Shown here piece by piece: positions 16,101 to 23,830 of a DNA stretch of 26,754 nucleotides. Source of the stretch: Nemertoderma westbladi (lineage: Eukaryota; Xenacoelomorpha; Nemertodermatida; Nemertodermatidae); the NCBI GenBank assembly GCA_032718475.1, contig JAUCBJ010004818.1, forward strand, positions 1 through 26,754. The letters run 5' to 3'. The translations under genes were made by a program, and so were the position numbers. A model generated the notes under the pieces. It worked only from the letters and a program-made list of their open reading frames with translations. It searched no databases and had not been told where the DNA came from. Each line of letters opens with the position of its first letter. Positions within the stretch are counted from its first letter, which is position 1.

Positions 16101-18930
16101 GTCGGGCGGGTGTTAAATCAACCACAGTACTAAGTGCGGGTGGAGTGGGGCCGGGGTTAAATTAACCACAGTTCTAAGTGCGGGTGGGGTGGGGTGGGGA
16201 GGGTGTTAAATTAACCACAGTACTAAGTGCGGGAGGGGTGGGGTGGGTGTTAAATCAACCACAGTACTAAGTGCGGGTGGAGTGGGGCGGGGGTTAAATT
16301 AACCATAGTACTAAGTCTGGGTGGAGTGGGGCGGGGGTTAAATTAACCACAGTACTAAGTGCGGGTGGAGTGGGGCCGGGGTTAAATTAACCACAGTACT
16401 AAGTGCGGGTTTGGTGGGGTGGGTGTTAAATCAACCACAGTACTAAGTGCGGGTGGAGTGGGGCCGGGGTTAAATTAACCACAGTACTAAGTGCGGGTGG
16501 AGTGGGGCCGGGGTTAAATTAACCACAGTACTAAGTGCGGGTGTGGTGGGGTGGGTGTTAAATCAACCACAGTACTAAGTGCGGGTGGGGTGGACTGGGT
16601 GATAAATTAACCACAGTACTAAGTGCGGGTGTGGTGGGGCGGGTGTTAAATCAACCAACAGTAATAAGTGCGGGTGGGGTGAGTTGGGTGTTAAATCAAC
16701 CACAGTACTAAGTGCGGGTGGAGTGGGGCCGGGGTTGAATTAACCGCAGTACTAAGTGCGGGTGGGGTGGGTGTTAAATTAACCACAGTACTAAGTGCGG
16801 GAGGGGTGGGGTGGGTGTTAAATCAACCACAGTACTAAGTGCGGGTGGAGTGGGGCGGGTGTTAAATTAACCACAGTACTAAGTGCGGGTGGGGTGGGGT
16901 GGGTGTTAAATTAACCACAGTACTAAGTGCGAGTGGAGTGGGGTGGTTGTTAAATTAACCACAGTACTAAGTGCGGGTGGGGTTGGTGTTAAATCAACCA
17001 CAGTACTAAGTGTGGGTGGGGTGGTGTGGGTGTTAAATCAACCACAGTACTAAGTGCACGTGGGGTGGGGTGGGTGTTAAATCAACCACAGTACTAAGTG
17101 CGGGTGGAGTGAGTTGGGTGTTTAATCAACCACAGTACTAAGTGCGGGTGGAGTGGGGCCGGCGTTGAATTAACCACAGTACTAAGTGCGGGTGGGGTGG
17201 GTTGGGTGTTAAATCAACCACAGTACTAAGTGCGGGTGGAGTGGGGCTGGGGTTAAATTAACCACAGTTCTAAGTGCGGGTGGGGTGGGGTGGGGAGGGT
17301 GTTAAATTAACCACAGTACTAAGTGCGGGAGGGGTGGGTGTTAAATCAACCACAGTACTAAGTGCGGGTGGGGTGGGGCGGGTGTTAAATTAACCACAGT
17401 AATAAGTGCGGGTGGAGTGGGGCGGGGGTTAAATTAACCATAGTACTAGGTCTGGGTGGAGTGGGGCGGGGGTTAAATTAACCACAGTACTAAGTGCGGG
17501 TGTAGTGGGGCCGGGGTTAAATTAACCACAGTACTAAGTGCGGGTGGGGTGGGGTGGGGTGGGGTGGGGTGGGTGATAAATCAACCACAGTAATACATGC
17601 GGGTGTGGTGGGGCGGGTGTTAAATCAACCACAGTACTAAGTGCGGGTGTCGGGGGCGGGTGTTAAATCAACCACAGTAATACATGCGGGTGTGGTGGGG
17701 CGGGTGTTAAATCAACCACAGTACTAAGTGCGGGTGTCGTGGGGCGGGTGTTAAATCAACCACAGTACTAAGTGCGGGTGGAGTGGGGCCGGGGTTAAAT
17801 TAACCACAGTAGTAAGTGCGGGTGTGGTCGGGCGGGTGTTAAATCAACCACAGTACTAAGTGCGGTTGTGGTGGGGCGGGTGTTAAATCAACCACAGTAC
17901 TAAGTGCGGGTGGAGTGGGGCAGGGTTTAAATTAACCACAGTACTAAGTGCGGGTGGGGTGGGGTGGGGTTAAATCAACCACAGTACTAAGTGCGGGTGT
18001 GGTGGGGTGGGTGTTAAATTAACCACATTACTAAGTGCGGGTGGAGTGAGGCCGGGGTTAAATTAACCACAGTACTAAGTGCGGGTGGGGTGGGGTGGGT
18101 GTTAAATCAACCACAGTACTAAGTGCGGGTGGAGTGGGCTGGGGTTGAATTAACCACAGTACTAAGTGCGGGTGGGGTGGGTGTTAAATTAACCACAGTA
18201 CTAAGTGCGAGAGGGGTGGGGTGGGTGTTAATTCAACCACAGTACTTAAGTGCGGGTGGAGTGGGGCGGGTGTTAAATTAACCACAGTACTAAGTGCGGG
18301 TGGGGTGGGGTGGGTGTTAAATTAACCACAGTACTAAGTGCGGGTGGAGTGGGGTGGTTGTTAAATTAACCACAGTACTAAGTGCGGGTAGGGTGGTTTG
18401 GGTGTTAAATCAACCACAGTACTAAGTGCGCGTGGGGTGGGGTGGGTGTTAAATCAACCACAGTACTAAGTGCGGGTGGAGTGGGGCCGGGGTTAAATTA
18501 ACCACAGTACTAAGTGCGGGTGGGGTGGGGTGGGGTGGGGAGGGTGTTAAATTAACCACAGTAATAAGTGCGGGTGGAGTGTGGCGGGGGTTAAATTAAC
18601 CACAGTACTAAGTGTGGGTGGAGTGGGGTGGGGGTTAAATTAACCACAGTACTAAGTGCGGGTGGAGTGGGGCCGGGGTTAAATTAACCACAGTACTAAG
18701 TGCGGGTGGTGTGGGGTTGGTGATAAATCAACCACAGTAATACATGCGGGTGTGGTGGGGCGGGTGTTAAATCAACCACAGTACTAAGTGCGGGTGGAGT
18801 GGGGCCGGTGTTAAATTAACCACAGTACTAAGTGCGGGTGTGGTGGGGCGGGTGTTAAATCAACCACAGTACTAAGTGCGGGTGGAGTGGGGCCGGGGTT
18901 AAATTAACCACAGTACTAAGTGCGGGTGTG
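16101..18930 (+). repeat. Higher-order repeat, copy 1 (about 2.83 kb)
   Basis: Unusual monomer variants recur at a fixed distance: a GCGGGTTTGGTGG variant at 16411 and 19242 (2831), a CTGGGTGGAG variant at 17452 and 20283 (2831), and a GTGTGGCGGGG variant at 18581 and 21417 (2836). The order of variants between these marks is also the same. This makes a unit of about 64 monomers that was duplicated whole. Boundaries are arbitrary within the period. Confidence 0.85.
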
Positions 18931-21765
18931 GTCGGGCGGGTGTTAAATCAACCACAGTACTAAGTGCGGGTGGAGTGGGGCCGGGGTTAAATTAACCACA
19001 GTTCTAAGTGCAGGTGGGGTGGGGTGGGGAGGGTGTTAAATTAACCACAGTACTAAGTGCGGGTGGGGTGGGGCGGGGGTTAAATCAACCACAGTACTAA
19101 GTGCGGGTGGAGTGGGGCGGGGGTTAAATTAACCACAGTACTAAGTGCTGGGTGGAGTGGGGCGGGGGTTAAATTAACCACAGTACTAAGTGCGGGTGGA
19201 GTGGGGCCGGGGTTAAATTAACCACAGTACTAAGTGCGGGTTTGGTGGGGTGGGTGTTAAATCAACCACAGTGCTAAGTGCGGGTGGAGTGGGGCCGGGG
19301 TTAAATTAACCACAGTACTAAGTGCGGGTGGAGTGGGGCCGGGGTTAAATTAACCACAGTACTAAGTGCGGGTGTGGTGGGGTGGGTGTTAAATCAACCA
19401 CAGTACTAAGTGCGGGTGGGGTGGACTGGGTGATAAATTAACCACAGTACTAAGTGCGGGTGTGGTGGGGCGGGTGTTAAATCAACCAACAGTAATAAGT
19501 GCGGGTGGGGTGAGTTGGGTGTTAAATCAACCACAGTACTATGTGCGGGTGGAGTGGGGCCGGGGTTGAATTAACCGCAGTACTAAGTGCGGGTGGGGTG
19601 GGTGTTAAATTAACCACAGTACTAAGTGCGGGAGGGGTGGGGTGGGTGTTAAATCAACCACAGTACTAAGTGTGGGTGGAGTGGGGCGGGTGTTAAATTA
19701 ACCACAGTACTAAGTGCGGGTGGGGTGGGGTGGGTGTTAAATTAACCACAGTACTAAGTGCGAGTGGAGTGGGGTGGTTGTTAAATTAACCACAGTACTA
19801 AGTGCGGGTGGGGTTGGTGTTAAATCAACCACAGTACTAAGTGTGGGTGGGGTGGTGTGGGTGTTAAATCAACCACAGTACTAAGTGCACGTGGGGTGGG
19901 GTGGGTGTTAAATCAACCACAGTACTAAGTGCGGGTGGAGTGAGTTGGGTGTTTAATCAACCACAGTACTAAGTGCGGGTGGAGTGGGGCCGGGGTTGAA
20001 TTAACCACAGTACTAAGTGCGGGTGGGGTGGGTTGGGTGTTAAATCAACCACAGTACTAAGTGCGGGTGGAGTGGGGCTGGGGTTAAATTAACCACAGTT
20101 CTAAGTGCGGGTGGGGTGGGGTGGGGAGGGTGTTAAATTAACCACAGTACTAAGTGCGGGAGGGGTGGGTGTTAAATCAACCACAGTACTAAGTGCGGGT
20201 GGGGTGGGGCGGGTGTTAAATTAACCACAGTAATAAGTGCGGGTGGAGTGGGGCGGGGGTTAAATTAACCATAGTACTAGGTCTGGGTGGAGTGGGGCGG
20301 GGGTTAAATTAACCACAGTACTAAGTGCGGGTGTAGTGGGGCCGGGGTTAAATTAACCACAGTACTAAGTGCGGGTGGGGTGGGGTGGGGTGAGGTGGGG
20401 TGGGGTGGGTGATAAATCAACCACAGTAATACATGCGGGTGTGGTGGGGCGGGTGTTAAATCAACCACAGTACTAAGTGCGGGTGTCGGGGGCGGGTGTT
20501 AAATCAACCACAGTAATACATGCGGGTGTGGTGGGGCGGGTGTTAAATCAACCACAGTACTAAGTGCGGGTGTCGTGGGGCGGGTGTTAAATCAACCACA
20601 GTACTAAGTGCGGGTGGAGTGGGGCCGGGGTTAAATTAACCACAGTACTAAGTGCGGGTGTGGTCGGGCGGGTGTTAAATCAACCACAGTACTAAGTGCG
20701 GTTGTGGTGGGGCGGGTGTTAAATCAACCACAGTACTAAGTGCGGGTGGAGTGGGGCAGGGGTTAAATTAACCACAGTACTAAGTGCGGGTGGGGTGGGG
20801 TGGGGTTAAATCAACCACAGTACTAAGTGCGGGTGTGGTGGGGTGGGTGTTAAATTAACCACATTACTAAGTGCGGGTGGAGTGAGGCCGGGGTTAAATT
20901 AACCACAGTACTAAGTGCGGGTGGGGTGGGGTGGGTGTTAAATCAACCACAGTACTAAGTGCGGGTGGAGTGGGCTGGGGTTGAATTAACCACAGTACTA
21001 AGTGCGGGTGGGGTGGGTGTTAAATTAACCACAGTACTAAGTGCGAGAGGGGTGGGGTGGGTGTTAATTCAACCACAGTACTTAAGTGTGGGTGGAGTGG
21101 GGCGGGTGTTAAATTAACCACAGTACTAAGTGCGGGTGGGGTGGGGTGGGTGTTAAATTAACCACAGTACTAAGTGCGGGTGGAGTGGGGTGGTTGTTAA
21201 ATTAACCACAGTACTAAGTGCGGGTAGGGTGGTTTGGGTGTTAAATCAACCACAGTACTAAGTGCGCGTGGGGTGGGGTGGGTGTTAAATCAACCACAGT
21301 ACTAAGTGCGGGTGGAGTGGGGCCGGGGTTAAATTAACCACAGTACTAAGTGCGGGTGGGGTGGGGTGGGGTGGGGAGGGTGTTAAATTAACCACAGTAA
21401 TAAGTGCGGGTGGAGTGTGGCGGGGGTTAAATTAACCACAGTACTAAGTGTGGGTGGAGTGGGGTGGGGGTTAAATTAACCACAGTACTAAGTGCGGGTG
21501 GAGTGGGGCAGGGGTTAAATTAACCACAGTACTAAGTGCGGGTGGTGTGGGGTTGGTGATAAATCAACCACAGTAATACATGCGGGTGTGGTGGGGCGGG
21601 TGTTAAATCAACCACAGTACTAAGTGCGGGTGGAGTGGGGCCGGTGTTAAATTAACCACAGTACTAAGTGCGGGTGTGGTGGGGCGGGTGTTAAATCAAC
21701 CACAGTACTAAGTGCGGGTGGGGTGGGGCCGGGGTTAAATTAACCACAGTACTAAGTGCGGGTTT
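18931..21765 (+). repeat. Higher-order repeat, copy 2 (about 2.83 kb)
   Basis: This repeats the monomer-variant order of the preceding copy with few changes. One example is a GAGG interruption in the GGGGT run near 20390, absent at 17560. The copies stop matching at about 21765, where different variants (TTTAGTGG, GGCGAGGG) take over to the array end. The high similarity implies a recent duplication, but I could not compute identity. Confidence 0.8.
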
Positions 21766-21999
21766 AGTGGGGCGGGGGTTAAATCAACCACAGTACTAAG
21801 TGCTGGTGGAGTGGGGCGAGGGTTAAATTAACCACAGTACTAAGTGCGGGTGTAGTGGGGCGGGGGTTAAATCAACCACAGTACTAAGTGCGGGTGGAGT
21901 GGGGCGGGGGTTAAATCAACCACAGTACTAATTGCGGGTGGAGTGGGGCGGGGGTTAAATTAACCACAGTACTAAGTGAGGGTGGGCTTGGTGTTAAAT

Positions 22000-23124
22000 C
22001 AACTCAATCGTGTTCAATCAAATATCTACGTTGAATCAACGTAACTTTGGCCGCCCTATTTACGTGAATTCGACGTCGAAATTGGTTGGATCTGGTCTTA
22101 ACGTATTTTCGACGGCTATTTTCGACGGCGTGGACGTAATATTAACTTGATTTGTACCAAAAAGGCACCATATCTGAACGTAGAATTCTCGTTAAAATCA
22201 TGTGTTACATTGGCGTGGCTATATATATAGGGGCCTACAATTCGTAACGTGGTTTGTGAGGCAAGCCATGGAGTAGGTGAAGCGAACTGACACTGTTATG
22301 GGCTTGACATAAATTTATCTCACGTACTGCTCGAAGGCCCAACTTCGTTTACAAATCAATCGTGTACAAACGAATCAAATAATATAAATAAATCAAACAT
22401 TAACTATTTCAAAGCGAACAAACAAGATAAGGCCAACAACTACATAACTGCACGGTAAAAAAAAATACTAGAAAAAGTACTGGAGGGGGGGGGGGGGGGG
22501 GGGGGTGGGGTTACTGGCCTGGCTTCGACATTTTGAAAAGCAAAATCAAGTGTAAGATACATTTTGAGTGTACTATTGAATTTAAAATAATTAAAAAAAA
22601 CTGTTTGTTGGAATCGGGATGGTCAACTGCGTGAGAAAAATCACGCATTTTCATTTGCTGTCATTCAAACTTTAATAAAAAAACTTTTTATTATAAAACA
22701 AGCTACAGACAGTATAACAGTATATCTAACTTTAAGAAAGCACGACACCTTTCAAATTTTACGGTATATGGTTAAATGGTAGCTGAACTTATTTCTGATG
22801 TCAGTTTTTCTCTTTTAACAAAATATAATCCTGCTGTCTGTTCGACGTCTCTGAGTCGTAACAGAAGCGAAGGCAGTACACCCCCACCCCCCCCCCCCAC
22901 ACACACGCAAGAAAACAAAATAAAACAAAAAACATATTTTCTAAGAATATTTTAAACTTAGAAATTATTTATTTTATCCAATATTGGCATTGCGACATGC
23001 AGTACAGTAGCATATGCTATTTATGAGTAAACTACATACAGTAGCAAGAATTCGAGTTTTAATGACACCCCCCCCCCCCTACCCCCGATTTCCTGCCTAT
23101 TCAATAATGTACCGTACAATATTT
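22000..23124. other. Non-coding DNA right of the satellite, with poly-G/poly-C tracts
   Basis: At 22025-22050 there is a perfect inverted repeat, TACGTTG-AAT-CAACGTA, followed to about 22140 by repeated CGACG/AACGTA words, probably a decayed repeat. TATATATATA precedes AGGGGCCTAC at about 22220. A G21 tract lies at 22485-22505, C12 at 22887-22898 and another C12 at 23068-23079. No gene is supportable. Confidence 0.55.
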
Positions 23125-23758
23125 CTAAAATTTCCTAACTGATGCGTGCTTTAACCAATCTTTTATAGAATTCTGAATACCAGTGATTCCAAGCTCTTTT
23201 AACGTTGGTGCCTGGTAGTCAAATAGAGCTCGGACTATTATATTTTTAATTTTCAGATCTAAAAGGCTGTTTCGATAGTATAGTACCGCCTGAAAGTTTT
23301 CTCTTGGTTCCATCCCAGTTAAAATTTGTAGCCAATGAGTTTAAAAATACTTGTCTCGTGACAGTCCATATTGTAGTAGCGTCCGAGGTAGTTGTAACAT
23401 AAGAGTCAACAAACTTCAACAACAATGTGGAAAATTCTCTGTCATCCAGGCGTTTCTCGAATACATCTAGATCCTCCCGGTTCTTTAAAGGAAGATAACT
23501 GGCTGGATCGTCTACAGGTGTCACACCACTTGATCCAGACTGAACTTCAGTACCCCCAGATGCGCCACTGTTCTTTATGATTGAGAACAGCTTACGTTGG
23601 TTGTGTTCCAACGCTTCCAGTTTCTTCCCCAATAATTCTTGCTGCTGAATCACCTTGTTAATTTTTGACGGAATTTCCACACCTATAGATTTGGAAGGTG
23701 CCACAGCCACATGGTTCTCCGTTGAAGAGGTGTTGTTAGTGTCTGATAATGGGTAAAT
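23125..23758 (-). pseudogene. Last exon of a DUF4806-like gene, with a one-base frameshift
   Basis: On the minus strand a pyrimidine-rich tract ending TTTCAG gives a splice acceptor, with the exon starting at 23758. An in-frame TAA just upstream of the acceptor means the frame opens only through splicing. The exon encodes a Q/E/K-rich, coiled-coil-like region, a Ser/Gly-rich linker, then LPLKNREDLDVFEKRL and NWDGTK. These match the LPLKTLEDLEAFE-type start and the NW-x-G motif of DUF4806 as I know the family. Near 23300-23310 the frame must shift by one base to continue as RENFQAVLYYRNSLLDLK and end IKDWLKHASVRKF, TAG at 23125-23127, which resembles the family's typical end. The frameshift may be a real lesion, an assembly error or an allele. 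Function of the family is unknown. Upstream exons are not in view; LINE copy 2 occupies the intron side in antisense. Confidence 0.6.
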
Positions 23759-23830
23759 CTGAAATTAGATAAAAAAAGTGTCTATAAAATAAATAGATAT
23801 AGAGATAAATCCTTGTTGGCCCCACCTTGT

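Larger units (their letters stand above)
15657..21999 (+). repeat. Satellite array, 44-bp G-rich monomer (about 140 units)
   Basis: The monomer runs TAAGTGCGGGTGGAGTGGGG, then CCGGGGTTAAATTAACC, then ACAGTAC. The TTAACCACAGTACTAAGTGCGGG half is strongly conserved; the middle varies through GGGGT insertions or losses, giving units of roughly 38-60 bases. Two frequent middle variants are CCGGGGTTAAATTAACC and CGGGTGTTAAATCAACC, with intermediates. The first carries GGTTAA and TTAACC inverted around one A. No long open frame crosses the array. It starts in GGAGTG-rich imperfect sequence after a poly-A run and stops abruptly near 21999. Monomer count is estimated from length. Confidence 0.97.

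Noticed and set aside
15657-21999. Regular direct repeats that might suggest a CRISPR array
   Set aside because: The repeats abut as 44-bp monomers without unique spacers, there are no cas genes, and the setting is clearly eukaryotic. It is satellite DNA.
15657-21999. GGTTAAATTAACC as an HNF1-type binding site
   Set aside because: HNF1 sites need the half-sites spaced as GTTAATNATTAAC. Here the spacing is two bases shorter, so the match is not good.
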